NCBI RefSeq assembly: GCF_022513585.1
Contig: NZ_JAKWBF010000037.1
Span: 1 to 50,129 of the forward strand
Source of the DNA: Gordonia gummivorans
Lineage (GTDB): Bacteria; Actinomycetota; Actinomycetes; Mycobacteriales; Mycobacteriaceae
Reading direction: 5' to 3'
Length of the DNA: 50,129 nt
Of the stretch, positions 21,798 through 30,022 are shown piece by piece. How positions within the stretch are numbered: position 1 is the first letter of the stretch; each line of letters opens with the position of its first letter. The notes beneath the pieces are model-generated. The model saw only the letters and a list, made by a program, of their open reading frames with translations. It did not search any database and was not told the origin of the DNA. The position numbers and the translations under genes are program-made.

Positions 21798-23248
21798 CGA
21801 TTGCACTGGCATTGCCGACACTGGAGCTCTCCGACGAAGAGCGGAGCCTGCTGGGTCAACTGCGGAACCAGCTTGGGCTGGCCCGCCACGGCAACAAGGA
21901 GAAGTTCGCCCGGTACGACGGACTGTATGTCGCGAAGAACCTCGACATCGCGGTGCCGCCGAACCTCGCAGAGATTGGTGTCCGCGTCGACTTCGGCGAG
22001 ACGGTCGTCAATGTGCTTGCCGAACGAATCGGCTGGGACGGATGGCTATTCACTGGCTCCGGTGGCATCGGTGACGAGCTCGCCCGGGTTTTCACAGACA
22101 ACGCGCTCGATGTCGAGCAATCGGCGGTCACGCTCGACGCGCTGATTGCTGGCATGGGGTTCGTTGCTGTCGGCACCGGTACTGACGGCGAACCTGACGT
22201 GCTAGTGACGGGCGAGTCGCCAGATTCGTGCACTGGTCTGTGGGACCCGCGGGCACGTCGCGATAGGGCGGCGCTTGCTCAAACCTACGACGGCCGTGTG
22301 CTGACCGGGGAGTCGCTGTACTTGCCGAACCAGACCATTGTGCTTGAGTACACCTCCGACGGCCGCGCCACGATCGTTGATCGCGATGTCCACAACCTTG
22401 GCCGTGTGCCGGTGGTGCGGTTCGCGAACCAAGAACGCACGTCAAAGAAGCGCGGTCGGTCAGAGATTACTCCACCGATTCGTTACTACTGTGATGCCAC
22501 GGCTCGCACACTGTTGGGCATGGAGATCAACCGCGAGTTCTACACCGCGCCACAGCGGTACGGGCTCGGTGTGGACCCGGAGCAGTTCGGTATCACGCAG
22601 GATATGCCGAAGTCGGAGCGGGTCCGTAAAGGCTGGGAAGCGTCGATGGTGCGGATGAACTTTATCCCCTACGACGACGAAAACGATGTGATGCCGCAAG
22701 TTGGTCAGTTCACACCGGCACCACCGACTCCATATCTCGAGCAGATCAAGGGGTATGCGCAGCGGATCGCATCGGCTGCGGGTATCCCTCACACCTACAT
22801 GGGTTTCACCACCGACAACCCACCATCGGGAGACTCGATCCGCATGCTGGAGTCGCGGTTGACGAGGCGTGCCGCGTTCCGCCAGAGGATGTTTGGGCGG
22901 TCGTGGCGTGAGGTCGCTCGACTTGTGCTGATGATGCAGTCTGCCGACGGGTCAATCGACGAAGATGCGTTCGCGCGAATCGCGGTGAACTGGCAGGACC
23001 CATCGACACCGACGCCGGCAGCCGACGCAGACCGCACAGTGAAACTCGTTGGTGCGAAAGTGCTACCGGCGAACTCCGACGTCACCTACCGTGAGGCCGG
23101 TTTCAGCGAGGTCGACATCAAACAACTCGAGCAGGACCGACGGAGCGCCACAGTGCGATCGGTGGTCAGCAACTTGGCCGCCGCAGCGCAGGCAGCGACA
23201 CAACCAAGCCCGCAGAGCACGGATACTGTCGATGGCCGTCAGCCCTGA
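21794..23248 (+). CDS. Portal protein
   Basis: A 484-aa SPP1/HK97-style portal subunit, which forms the dodecameric DNA channel at the capsid vertex. Recognised from the typical N terminus (LRNQLGLARHGNKEKFARYD), the middle GRVPVVRFANQE, YYCDATARTLLGMEINREFY and the helical RIASAAGIPHTYMGFTTDNP stretch that precedes the crown. GTG start coupled to the terminase stop; its 3' end overlaps the MuF-like gene by 17 nt. Confidence 0.9.
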   Translation: MTIALALPTLELSDEERSLLGQLRNQLGLARHGNKEKFARYDGLYVAKNLDIAVPPNLAEIGVRVDFGETVVNVLAERIGWDGWLFTGSGGIGDELARVFTDNALDVEQSAVTLDALIAGMGFVAVGTGTDGEPDVLVTGESPDSCTGLWDPRARRDRAALAQTYDGRVLTGESLYLPNQTIVLEYTSDGRATIVDRDVHNLGRVPVVRFANQERTSKKRGRSEITPPIRYYCDATARTLLGMEINREFYTAPQRYGLGVDPEQFGITQDMPKSERVRKGWEASMVRMNFIPYDDENDVMPQVGQFTPAPPTPYLEQIKGYAQRIASAAGIPHTYMGFTTDNPPSGDSIRMLESRLTRRAAFRQRMFGRSWREVARLVLMMQSADGSIDEDAFARIAVNWQDPSTPTPAADADRTVKLVGAKVLPANSDVTYREAGFSEVDIKQLEQDRRSATVRSVVSNLAAAAQAATQPSPQSTDTVDGRQP

Positions 23249-25013
23249 CGAGCGGAAACTCATCCTCGGCCAGCTGTCCACGGTCGCTGACGTGGATTTG
23301 CATCGCCTGTGGAAGGTCGCTGAACAGCTCCCCAGCGGCGAGTTCGCAGCGTTCGTCGTGCAAGGGTTCGGAGAGGTGGTGACGCCGTACTCTGCTGCGG
23401 CGAGCATGCTTTCGGCTGACTGGTATGCCGAGTCGGCACCGGGATCGCAGTACGCGGTTGTCGAGGCGCCGCTCACACCGACTCAGGCGTTGCAGTCGTC
23501 GGCGCAGTGGGCGCTGCACACGACGGCCGGACCCGATGCGCTCGCGCTGCTCGCGGGCACGTTGCAGCGGGCGGTTTTCAACGGCGCCCGCGACACCACA
23601 GCACTCAACGTGGAACGCGAACAGGGTGCACGGTGGGCGCGGCACGCATCGGCGAATGCGTGCGAGTTCTGCAAGATGCTCGCCACCAGGGGAGCGGTGT
23701 ACGCGTCGGAATCGTCAGCGAGTCGTGTCGGTGGTCGTGGTGTCGAGATGTCGGCAGCCGATCGACGTGACCGGGCCGCTGGTCGTAGCCGCCGATCGGG
23801 ATCCGGGAAAGGCCAGTTCCTCGCCGGCGGCACGAAAACCCGTGGGACACGCAAGATCGGCGACAAGTACCACGACAACTGCGTGCCCGCTGGAACGCTA
23901 GTCTCCGGGCCGCGTACCGAGGCCGCGTATCGAAGGCTGTACGAGGGCGAAGCTATCGTCCTCAACACGGCCTCCGGCCAACAGCTCACCATTACCCCGA
24001 ATCACCCGGTACTCACCGATGAGGGCTGGGTCCCGGCGGGATTGATCAACGAGGGAGGCAATGTAGTCCGCTCCCTCGGGGGTAATTCGGGAGCCACGGC
24101 AGTCCCACATGAACACCAACGTCCAGCCCTCATTGAGGATGTATGGCGTGCGCTCGCGGTGAATGGGTTTGCTGGCATGCCAGGTGCCGCCGAGGACTTC
24201 CACGGCGACGGTTCCGATCGCGAAGTCGAGATTGTATGGGCCGACGGCAACCTGAACACGCGGAGTGATAGCGCGATCGCGGAGGAGATTGAGCAGCGTC
24301 TCTTCGCCGGACCCCTGGGGCGCACTCCATGGCCGGAGCTGGCGATCGAGGGCGAGCTTGCAGCGCTGATCCCAGGTTCGGGCGGTTCCGCGAACGGCAT
24401 CATGCGCGGCTTTGGTAAGTCGTTGTCGCTCATCGGGGGATGTCTTGGACATTCTGATGATGCCGGCGGCCTTCGGATCTCGTGGCTCGATGCCCATCTC
24501 GGTCAATCGTCGCCGAATTACCGTCCGGGTTGTTCCGAAGTGTTTGGCGCACTGGAGTTCGGAGATCTGGTCATCGACGTAGAGTCGTCGAAGCTCTTCG
24601 GTGTTGATCTCGATGCGGTTGGTGCGAGGTTTGATCCCGCGGGATTTGAGTTCCACGAGAAGGGGGTTGGCGGTTATGCCGACCTCGGTCGCCGCCTCAT
24701 GGCACGACTTTCCGGTCATGTAGAGGTCGACCGCGTGGTCGAGAAGCGCCGGATCGATTTTTCGGGTCACGTGTACAACCTCCAGACGGAAAACGGCTGG
24801 TACTCAGCCGATTCCATCATTGTATCGAACTGCCACTGCGTCGCAATCGAGGTCCGTCCGGGCGGACGGTCGTACCAGCCGGCGCCCTACGCGGAGCGGT
24901 GGGAGCAGGAATACCAGGACGCACGCCGCGCCGCCGTGAAAGGCGAATTCGGGGCGGTATCAACGAAGAATCTGCTGGCCGCGTGGCGGCAGCTCGAGAC
25001 TTCCCAGAGCTGA
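23232..25013 (+). CDS. MuF-like minor capsid protein interrupted by an intein
   Basis: 593 codons. Exteins: residues 1-216 and 534-593 make a 276-aa MuF-like head morphogenesis protein, recognised from NVEREQGARWARHASANACE and FCKMLATRGAVYAS, and the conserved HDNCHC motif, which is recreated only when the intein (217-533) is removed: YHDN joins CHCVAIEV. The intein interrupts that motif exactly. The protein follows the portal, as MuF proteins do, and probably enters the capsid. ATG at 23232 lies within the portal 3' end. Without splicing the C-terminal 60 residues would be separated from the rest by 317 foreign residues. Confidence 0.85.
   Translation: MAVSPDERKLILGQLSTVADVDLHRLWKVAEQLPSGEFAAFVVQGFGEVVTPYSAAASMLSADWYAESAPGSQYAVVEAPLTPTQALQSSAQWALHTTAGPDALALLAGTLQRAVFNGARDTTALNVEREQGARWARHASANACEFCKMLATRGAVYASESSASRVGGRGVEMSAADRRDRAAGRSRRSGSGKGQFLAGGTKTRGTRKIGDKYHDNCVPAGTLVSGPRTEAAYRRLYEGEAIVLNTASGQQLTITPNHPVLTDEGWVPAGLINEGGNVVRSLGGNSGATAVPHEHQRPALIEDVWRALAVNGFAGMPGAAEDFHGDGSDREVEIVWADGNLNTRSDSAIAEEIEQRLFAGPLGRTPWPELAIEGELAALIPGSGGSANGIMRGFGKSLSLIGGCLGHSDDAGGLRISWLDAHLGQSSPNYRPGCSEVFGALEFGDLVIDVESSKLFGVDLDAVGARFDPAGFEFHEKGVGGYADLGRRLMARLSGHVEVDRVVEKRRIDFSGHVYNLQTENGWYSADSIIVSNCHCVAIEVRPGGRSYQPAPYAERWEQEYQDARRAAVKGEFGAVSTKNLLAAWRQLETSQS
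23880..24830 (+). other. Intein with antisense-encoded endonuclease
   Basis: 317 codons in frame with the MuF-like gene. Block A: CVPAGTLVSG with Cys1. Block B: ITPNHPVLTDEGWVPAG with T39-P-N-H42, the classic TxxH. Block F: HVYNLQTENGWYSADSIIV. Block G: SN followed by Cys+1. The penultimate residue is Ser where His is usual; many inteins tolerate this. Between blocks B and F (about residues 64-296) no LAGLIDADG or HNH domain is readable in this frame; the complementary strand instead encodes an endonuclease. Intein limits are exact to the codon, 23880 and 24830. Confidence 0.85.
23898..24770 (-). CDS. Vsr/EDxHD-like homing endonuclease antisense to the intein
   Basis: 290 codons. Residues 6-48 and 55-100 are two related HTH segments (LYMTGKSCHEAATEVGITAN and YVDDQISELQCAKHFGTTRT). 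Residues about 155-246 form a Vsr/DUF559-like nuclease: EETLLNLLRDR (Glu157), PYNLDFAIG (Asp182), VAVEVLGGTWH (Glu191, His198), LVFMWD. This is the layout of EDxHD homing endonucleases. The GTG start has GGAGG 8 nt upstream (complement 24779-24783) and a possible promoter. Codons align exactly back to back with the sense frame, so neither strand has stops. The last 45 residues overlap intein blocks A and B. Presumably it spreads the intein. Confidence 0.8.
   Translation of the reverse strand: MTRKIDPALLDHAVDLYMTGKSCHEAATEVGITANPLLVELKSRGIKPRTNRIEINTEELRRLYVDDQISELQCAKHFGTTRTVIRRRLTEMGIEPRDPKAAGIIRMSKTSPDERQRLTKAAHDAVRGTARTWDQRCKLALDRQLRPWSAPQGSGEETLLNLLRDRAITPRVQVAVGPYNLDFAIGTVAVEVLGGTWHASKPIHRERTPYILNEGWTLVFMWDCRGSRITPEGADYIASLVDQSRRDPALIGEYRVIRGNGELLAGGRVEDDSFALVQPSIRGLGTRPGD
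24819..24846 (-). promoter_or_regulatory. Candidate promoter for the antisense endonuclease
   Basis: On the minus strand: -35 TTGCGA (complement 24841-24846), 16-nt spacer, -10 TACAAT (complement 24819-24824). Transcription would start near 24812, about 29 nt before the GGAGG ribosome binding site. It lies over the intein C-terminal splice junction. Quality is moderate (four of six matches at -35, five of six at -10). Confidence 0.45.
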
Positions 25014-25077
25014 TCTGGGTGGCGCGACGGTCTGCGCTCAAGTGACCGGATGCCGACGGGCTTACGGAGGAAACACC

Positions 25078-25761
25078 ATGGCAGAAATGCCGATTCATCC
25101 CATGACGGGACTGTCCGCGATCGGGTTCACACGCCGAGGACCGATCTGGCCAGTGATGGGAGGAGCTCCCGACGACGGGGGCAACGACGGCGGAAACGGC
25201 GGCTCCGACAACGGAGGAGCTGGCGGAAACGGTGGCGACGGCGGGGACGACAAGAAGTTCACGCAGGCCGACATCGACAGGATCGTGCAGTCCCGGCTCG
25301 GTCAGGAGCGCAATCAGGTCGCCCAGAAGTACGGCAACCTCGACGAACTCCTCACCGCGAAGGGCGAACTCGATCAGATCAAGAACAAGGACAAGCCGGA
25401 AGTCGACCAGCTTCGCTCGCAACTGACCGCGGTCACCACCCGGGCCGAGCAGGCCGAATCGCGAGCCACAAGCTCCGATGTCGAGCTGCTGAAGTTTCGA
25501 GTCGCGGCCGGCGTCGAGGGATTCCCGATCGGCGCGGTGTCGCGGCTGCAGGGCACTACCGAGGACGAGATCAAGGCCGACGCCGAGAAGTTCCTAGCCG
25601 ACTTCGGGGGAGTGAACAACCAGCAGCAAGGTCCACGTCCGCCGAAACCGAATCTGCAGCAGGGTAATTCGTCCGGCAACGGTGACGGCGACAAGTCGGT
25701 GTCTGCGGGTGCCGATCTGTACTCCCGGATGCATCCGAAGAAGTCCACCACAACCCAGTAA
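25078..25761 (+). CDS. Scaffolding protein
   Basis: A 227-aa protein with the phage-scaffold layout: Gly/Asp/Asn-rich disordered lead (about 20-58), FTQADIDRIVQSRLGQERNQ, a long helix/coiled coil with QLRSQLTAVTTRAEQAESRA, and a short Arg/Lys capsid-binding tail (LYSRMHPKKS). It precedes decoration and capsid genes. GGAGG 7 nt before the ATG fixes the start. Needed for procapsid assembly and absent from the mature head. Confidence 0.85.
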   Translation: MAEMPIHPMTGLSAIGFTRRGPIWPVMGGAPDDGGNDGGNGGSDNGGAGGNGGDGGDDKKFTQADIDRIVQSRLGQERNQVAQKYGNLDELLTAKGELDQIKNKDKPEVDQLRSQLTAVTTRAEQAESRATSSDVELLKFRVAAGVEGFPIGAVSRLQGTTEDEIKADAEKFLADFGGVNNQQQGPRPPKPNLQQGNSSGNGDGDKSVSAGADLYSRMHPKKSTTTQ

Positions 25762-25806
25762 CAACGTGCAGGTGTTCACCTGCCGAGTCTCAGAAGGGAG
25801 ACACCC

Positions 25807-26181
25807 ATGGACCTCAGTCTGAGGACCGAAACCATCGGGGCAGGTGACCAGTCCTGGCTCGGATCGTCCCACGGCACCGATGCGTGCCGCACCGTGACGA
25901 TCAACCGATCGGCGCTCACCAAGGGCACCCACTACCCGGACAACCGGCTCAAGTCGGGTATGCCGCTGGCGCTCGTGTCGGGCAAGTATGTCCCGTACAA
26001 CGCGGGCGGTTCCGGCGGCACGGAGATCCTCGCAGGGTTCCTGTTCACCGACCAGTCGGTGCGCGACACCGGCGGCGACATCGTCGCCCCGCTGCTCGAC
26101 CACGGCCGCGTCAAGCTGGCCAAGCTCCCGTTCACGGTCACCGCCTCGGCGACGACCACCGGCCAGTTCATCTGGGTCTGA
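25807..26181 (+). CDS. Head decoration protein
   Basis: A 124-aa protein of the lambda gpD type, which caps capsid threefold sites. It is small and beta-rich (LSLRTETIGAGDQSWLGSSH...ILAGFLFTDQSV) and lies in the conserved order scaffold-decoration-capsid. AGAAGGGAG upstream. Called from size, composition and order. Confidence 0.75.
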   Translation: MDLSLRTETIGAGDQSWLGSSHGTDACRTVTINRSALTKGTHYPDNRLKSGMPLALVSGKYVPYNAGGSGGTEILAGFLFTDQSVRDTGGDIVAPLLDHGRVKLAKLPFTVTASATTTGQFIWV

Positions 26182-26194
26182 GAGGAGATCGACC

Positions 26195-27235
26195 ATGGCA
26201 CTGTGGACAGATGTCATCGACCCCGCCACCCTCACCGGGTATGTGCGCCAGTCGATGGCCGACTACGAAGCATCCAAGGGATCGCTGTCGGTGTTCCTCC
26301 CGAACCGGACCGTCCCGGACATCGTCGCGCGGTTCGTCGCCGGCCAGTCGGGACTCCTCGACGCCGCGGAGTACCGGGCCTACGACACCGAGGTGTCGAT
26401 CGGCGGGCCGCCTGACGCCAAGCGCATCACGCTCGAGTTGCCGCCCCTGGGTCGCAAGATCCGGGTGTCGGAGTACGACCAGCTGCGTTCACGCAACGTC
26501 GATTCCGATGAGCTTGTACTCAACTCGATCCTGCGGGTCGCCGCGACCGTCGGCCGGGCGATCTCCGACCGCATCGAGGTCGCTCGCGGCGGTGTCATCG
26601 ACACCGGTATCGCGACGATCAATGAGAACGGGTTCATCGCTTCGTCGGACTTCTCCCGCGATGCGTCGCTGACGGTCACCGCCGGCACGCTGTGGTCGGT
26701 GTCGGCGACGGCGACGCCGCTCACCAACTTCCGCACCTGGTCGGACGTGATGGTGAACCTCAACGGCGAAAAGCCCGGGGCGGCGCTGATGTCGACCCGC
26801 GCCTTCAACGCGATGTGCACGTGTGCGGAGTTCCGGGCGCTTGCGGCGACCACCGCCGGCACCCCGAACATCGTGACCCGCGAGTACGTCCAACAGGTGC
26901 TGACGTCGTTCGGGCTACCTCCGGTGATCGTGTTCGACCGCAAGGTGAAGGTGGCCGGCACCGTCCAGCGAGTCATCCCCGACAACAAGGTGTACCTGCT
27001 GCCGGCGCCCGTCGACCCGAACGACGCCGAAGGTACCGACCTCGGCGGCACCTGGTGGGGCCAGACACTCGAGTCGATGGAACCCGACTATGGTGTCGCC
27101 GCGGCGGACCAGCCGGGGGTCGTCGTCGGCGCGTTCAAGACCCAGGATCCGATCGGTGTGTGGGTGCACGGCGCCGCGATCGGCCTGCCCGTCCTCGCCA
27201 ACGCGAACCTGTCGCTCGCCGCGACGATTCTCTGA
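26195..27235 (+). CDS. Major capsid protein
   Basis: A 346-aa capsid subunit of the gpE type within the HK97 fold: MALWTDVIDPATLTGYVRQS, GGPPDAKRITLELPPLGRKI and the conserved end AAIGLPVLANANLSLAATIL. The usual N-terminal delta domain is absent, agreeing with a separate scaffold protein. AGAGGAG before the ATG gives strong translation, as expected for the most abundant head protein. Confidence 0.9.
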   Translation: MALWTDVIDPATLTGYVRQSMADYEASKGSLSVFLPNRTVPDIVARFVAGQSGLLDAAEYRAYDTEVSIGGPPDAKRITLELPPLGRKIRVSEYDQLRSRNVDSDELVLNSILRVAATVGRAISDRIEVARGGVIDTGIATINENGFIASSDFSRDASLTVTAGTLWSVSATATPLTNFRTWSDVMVNLNGEKPGAALMSTRAFNAMCTCAEFRALAATTAGTPNIVTREYVQQVLTSFGLPPVIVFDRKVKVAGTVQRVIPDNKVYLLPAPVDPNDAEGTDLGGTWWGQTLESMEPDYGVAAADQPGVVVGAFKTQDPIGVWVHGAAIGLPVLANANLSLAATIL

Positions 27236-27249
27236 ACAGGAGGAGTGAC

Positions 27250-27543
27250 ATGGCGAAGATTCGCGACGACCTCGAAGGCGTCGTCTGGGTCGATGTCGAC
27301 GGCACACCAGTCAAACTGGTTGCCGGCGATACCGTCCCGGACGGTGTCGCCGTCGGAGTGCACGTTCTGGCCGACGTCGACACCGCCGACGAGCACGCAG
27401 TTGAGGTGCCGGAGGGCGACCCCAACGAGTCGTGGAAGGTCGACGAGCTCAAGGCGTACGCCGCTGAGCACACCATCGACCTTGGCGACGCCACGAAGAA
27501 GGCCGACATCCTCGCGGCCATCGAGTTGGCAGGCGAGAACTGA
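27250..27543 (+). CDS. Small head protein with SAP/Rho-N-like helix pair
   Basis: A 97-aa protein. The N-terminal 50 residues are beta-rich (VVWVDVDGTPVKLVAGDTVP). The C-terminal 35 (SWKVDELKAYAAEHTIDLGD...KADILAAIE) match the helix-extended-helix fold of SAP or Rho N-terminal domains, which often bind nucleic acid. It sits between capsid and connector genes. Role in head completion is likely but unproven. Confidence 0.65.
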   Translation: MAKIRDDLEGVVWVDVDGTPVKLVAGDTVPDGVAVGVHVLADVDTADEHAVEVPEGDPNESWKVDELKAYAAEHTIDLGDATKKADILAAIELAGEN

Positions 27544-27914
27544 TGGCCGAGCCGCTCGCAACAGTCCCCGACCTGACGGAATCCGGAATTGACGCCGGAG
27601 ACCAAGCGGAGTGGCTGTTGCGGGCGGCATCGGTCGTCGTCCGAGCCGAATACCCCGACATCGACGCACGGCTGGCTGACACATCCGACCCACTCGACAA
27701 CGACCTCGTCGTGTTCGTGATCGTGTCGATGATCGCGCGGCGACTCCGATCACCCGCCGACGAAAAGTCACAGATGTCCCGCACCGCAGGGCCGTACATG
27801 GACACCGCCACTTTTCAGACGACCGGTGGCATGTACCTGACGAAGCGGGAACGTCGTTGGCTGCGGCCCGGCGGTGCGATCCGTGGCGCGTTCTCGGTAG
27901 CACTCGATGTCTGA
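27543..27914 (+). CDS. Head-tail adaptor protein
   Basis: A 123-aa connector of the Gp15/Gp19-like type: helical N terminus (ATVPDLTES, DQAEWLLRAASVVVRAEYPD) and a C-terminal extension (YLTKRERRWLRP). It would bind beneath the portal. The ATG shares a base with the preceding stop. Called from helical pattern, size and gene order. Confidence 0.75.
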   Translation: MAEPLATVPDLTESGIDAGDQAEWLLRAASVVVRAEYPDIDARLADTSDPLDNDLVVFVIVSMIARRLRSPADEKSQMSRTAGPYMDTATFQTTGGMYLTKRERRWLRPGGAIRGAFSVALDV

Positions 27915-28248
27915 GTTCCCGCTGGCACACACCGTCGGCCACCGCGTGTGGTCTGAAGGTGTCGAAGACGACTGGGGCAACACGACATCAGGGTGGGCCG
28001 ACCCCGTGGACAAGCTGGTCTATGGGTGGGGTGCTCCGCAGTCGTCGGAGCCGAAGTTGGCCGGCCATGATCGTGATGTGGTCGAGGTCGAACTACTGGT
28101 ACCGCCAGGATTCGATTGTTCTCCGCGGGATCGGATCGTGCTCGACGGGATCGAGTACGAGGTGATCGGCCAGCCAGAAATGTACTCACACAATCCGTTC
28201 GGCTGGAATCCAGGAGGCGTTGTGAACCTGAAGGCTGTGTCGGGATGA
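27907..28248 (+). CDS. Head closure (stopper) protein
   Basis: A 113-aa protein with a beta-barrel style (VEVELLVPPGFDCSPRDRIV, EYEVIGQPEMYSHNPFGWNP), as in phage head-tail joining stoppers. Position after the adaptor supports this. Overlaps the previous gene by 8 nt and the next by 4. Confidence 0.75.
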   Translation: MSEFPLAHTVGHRVWSEGVEDDWGNTTSGWADPVDKLVYGWGAPQSSEPKLAGHDRDVVEVELLVPPGFDCSPRDRIVLDGIEYEVIGQPEMYSHNPFGWNPGGVVNLKAVSG

Positions 28249-28439
28249 TCGAGATCGTCACCGGAGTCAACGATGATGGCGCCGTCCTCGACACGTTCGA
28301 CGGCCCGCAGGTGTCGTTCATGACCGAGCCGTCCGGAGCGCTGGTTGTATTTCGGTCTCCAGGCCGGGTGTGGTCAGCGTATGCGCCAGGTCACTGGCGC
28401 AAGGTTCGGGAGGTGTCCGATGCGGATCGTGTGGAATAA
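28245..28439 (+). CDS. Small hypothetical protein in connector block
   Basis: A 64-aa protein, mainly short strands (MIEIVTGVNDDGAVLDTFDG). Small proteins of this size are common between stopper and neck genes in actinophages. No recognised function. Overlaps both neighbours. Confidence 0.55.
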   Translation: MIEIVTGVNDDGAVLDTFDGPQVSFMTEPSGALVVFRSPGRVWSAYAPGHWRKVREVSDADRVE

Positions 28440-28668
28440 CGGTGCTCTGCGTGAGATCCGTTCCGACCCGGCGGTTGTCGGGATGGAAGAGGCCGAAGCG
28501 CAACGCAGGTGCGACGAACTGAACGCCCGCGGTAAGGGCACCTACATCACCGGGTCGCGACAGGGCGCGTCGAGACCGCAAGGCCGTTGGCGCACCACTG
28601 TGGCGACCGGGGATGCCCGCGCCATGGTGGACAACGCCAAGCACAACACTCTGGTGCGCTCGCTCTGA
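28420..28668 (+). CDS. HK97 gp10-like neck protein
   Basis: An 82-aa protein. Central helix EEAEAQRRCDELNARGKG, then YITGSRQGASRPQGRWRTTV and the AMVDNAKHNTLVRSL end are typical of short HK97 gp10-like head-tail joining proteins. AGGAGG-like GGGAGG lies before the ATG. It precedes the tail terminator gene, as expected. Confidence 0.65.
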   Translation: MRIVWNNGALREIRSDPAVVGMEEAEAQRRCDELNARGKGTYITGSRQGASRPQGRWRTTVATGDARAMVDNAKHNTLVRSL

Positions 28669-29057
28669 TGGGTTCGATCATCTCAGCGGCGAAGGCGATC
28701 CTCACCCCCGCGTATCCATCGCCCGTCAAGATCGCCAACCAGACACCGAACCCGCTGCCCGCAAGGCTCATCCGACTCTCGCGAGTCGGCGGGCCGCGAG
28801 AGTGGGCCCTGGATCGGGCCACTCTGCTTGTCGAGTGCTTCGCCTCCACCGCAGCCAAGGCGCCCGACGGTCAGCAAGCCGAGCAGGATGTCTACACCGC
28901 GGTGGACGCATTGCGGGCGGCCGCATCTGGCGGGCCCTGGGCAGGCATGCATGTCACCGGGTGGCTGCAGAACAACATCGCCGACTTCCCCGATCCCGAT
29001 CTGACCACCCACGCGCGGTGGCAGTTCACCGGCACCCTGTTCGTGCTGAACACCTGA
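28668..29057 (+). CDS. Tail terminator protein
   Basis: A 129-aa protein with alpha/beta pattern (LPARLIRLSRVGG, ATLLVECFAST, EQDVYTAVDALRAAASG, RWQFTGTLFVLNT) that matches phage tail terminators (lambda gpU type), which cap the tail tube at its head-proximal end. Position directly before the tail tube gene supports the call. Confidence 0.75.
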   Translation: MGSIISAAKAILTPAYPSPVKIANQTPNPLPARLIRLSRVGGPREWALDRATLLVECFASTAAKAPDGQQAEQDVYTAVDALRAAASGGPWAGMHVTGWLQNNIADFPDPDLTTHARWQFTGTLFVLNT

Positions 29058-29082
29058 TTTTCCAACTGAATACGGCACCTTT

Positions 29083-29097
29083 CGCGGCTCCTGGTCA
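29083..29097 (+). repeat. Long-range inverted repeat flanking the tail tube gene, left arm
   Basis: CGCGGCTCCTGGTCA here is the exact reverse complement of 30053-30067, on the far side of the tail tube gene. Two further direct variants of the core GGCTCCTGGTCAC occur at 30089-30101 and 30121-30133. See findings. Confidence 0.6.
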
Positions 29098-29122
29098 CAA
29101 CGCCTGAAAGGGGCAACCCATC

Positions 29123-29971
29123 ATGGGAAATGTTGCAAACGCGTTCGTCGCACAGTCGATTAACGGCGGCGTCTACTACCGGGCGCCGCTGGGCACCACC
29201 CAGCCGACCGATTCCACCACCACGCTCAACGCGGCATTCAAGGATCAGGGCACCTGCGCCGAGGATGGCCTGTCGGTCGGCATCACCCGCACATCGAAGA
29301 CCATCAAGGACTTCGACGGGGCCGACTACATCGACATCCAGGAAGAGTACAACGGCACCTTCAAAATCAAGCTCCTCGACGTCGATCTGATCGACGCGAA
29401 GAAGACCGCGTTCGGCGACGCGAAGGTCACCGAGATCGCGGCCGACGGCTCCCACGGCAAGCGGTATCACGTCGAGCACAGTGCCGACCAGCTCCCGCTG
29501 TCGACGCACGTGTTCCAGGTGAAGTCCGGAGCGAAACGTAAGCGCTACGCCATCGAGGTCGGCCGTGTCACCGAACTCGCAGAGATCAAGGACGTTCACA
29601 ACGACGCCACCTACCTCGAGCTGACGATCAAGGCGTTCCGCAACTCCGACGGCAACTTCGTCGAAGAGTACGGCGACGACGGCAAACCTACCGTCCCGGC
29701 CAACTACACCGTGGCTATCACCGGCTCGCCGACCGGCGGCACCTTCACGCTGACCGTGGGTGGACAGACCACCACCGGTCTGGCGAACAACGCCGCCGCA
29801 TCGGCGGTCCAGGCCGCGCTCGTCGCACTCTCGACCGTCGGCGCAGGCAACGCGACCGTCACCGGTTCGGCCGGCGGCCCCTACTCGGTCACACTCGCCC
29901 TCGGCGGTGCGCTGACCGGATCGGGTGCAGGACTCACCGGCGGCAGCAGCCCCGCGGTCGTCGTGTCCTGA
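29123..29971 (+). CDS. Major tail (tube) protein
   Basis: A 282-aa protein. Residues 1-190 form the tail tube domain (MGNVANAFVAQSINGGVYYR, DGLSVGITRTSKTIKDFDGA). Residues about 192-282 are an added surface domain with the pattern TFTLTVGGQTTTGLANNAAA...VTGSAGGPYSVTL, a domain often attached to phage tail and capsid proteins. GAAAGGGG upstream of the ATG. It is flanked by long-range inverted repeats and followed by two hairpins that may limit readthrough. Confidence 0.85.
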   Translation: MGNVANAFVAQSINGGVYYRAPLGTTQPTDSTTTLNAAFKDQGTCAEDGLSVGITRTSKTIKDFDGADYIDIQEEYNGTFKIKLLDVDLIDAKKTAFGDAKVTEIAADGSHGKRYHVEHSADQLPLSTHVFQVKSGAKRKRYAIEVGRVTELAEIKDVHNDATYLELTIKAFRNSDGNFVEEYGDDGKPTVPANYTVAITGSPTGGTFTLTVGGQTTTGLANNAAASAVQAALVALSTVGAGNATVTGSAGGPYSVTLALGGALTGSGAGLTGGSSPAVVVS

Positions 29972-29989
29972 CACAAGAAACTCGCCCGG

Positions 29990-30009
29990 CGGGGTGTCTC
30001 AACACCCCG
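29990..30009 (+). terminator. Hairpin after the tail tube gene
   Basis: A perfect 8-bp stem CGGGGTGT/ACACCCCG closes the tetraloop CTCA, followed by ATGTTT. Only three T follow, so it is a weak terminator or a 3'-end stabiliser of the tail tube mRNA. Confidence 0.55.
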
Positions 30010-30022
30010 ATGTTTCGAACTC

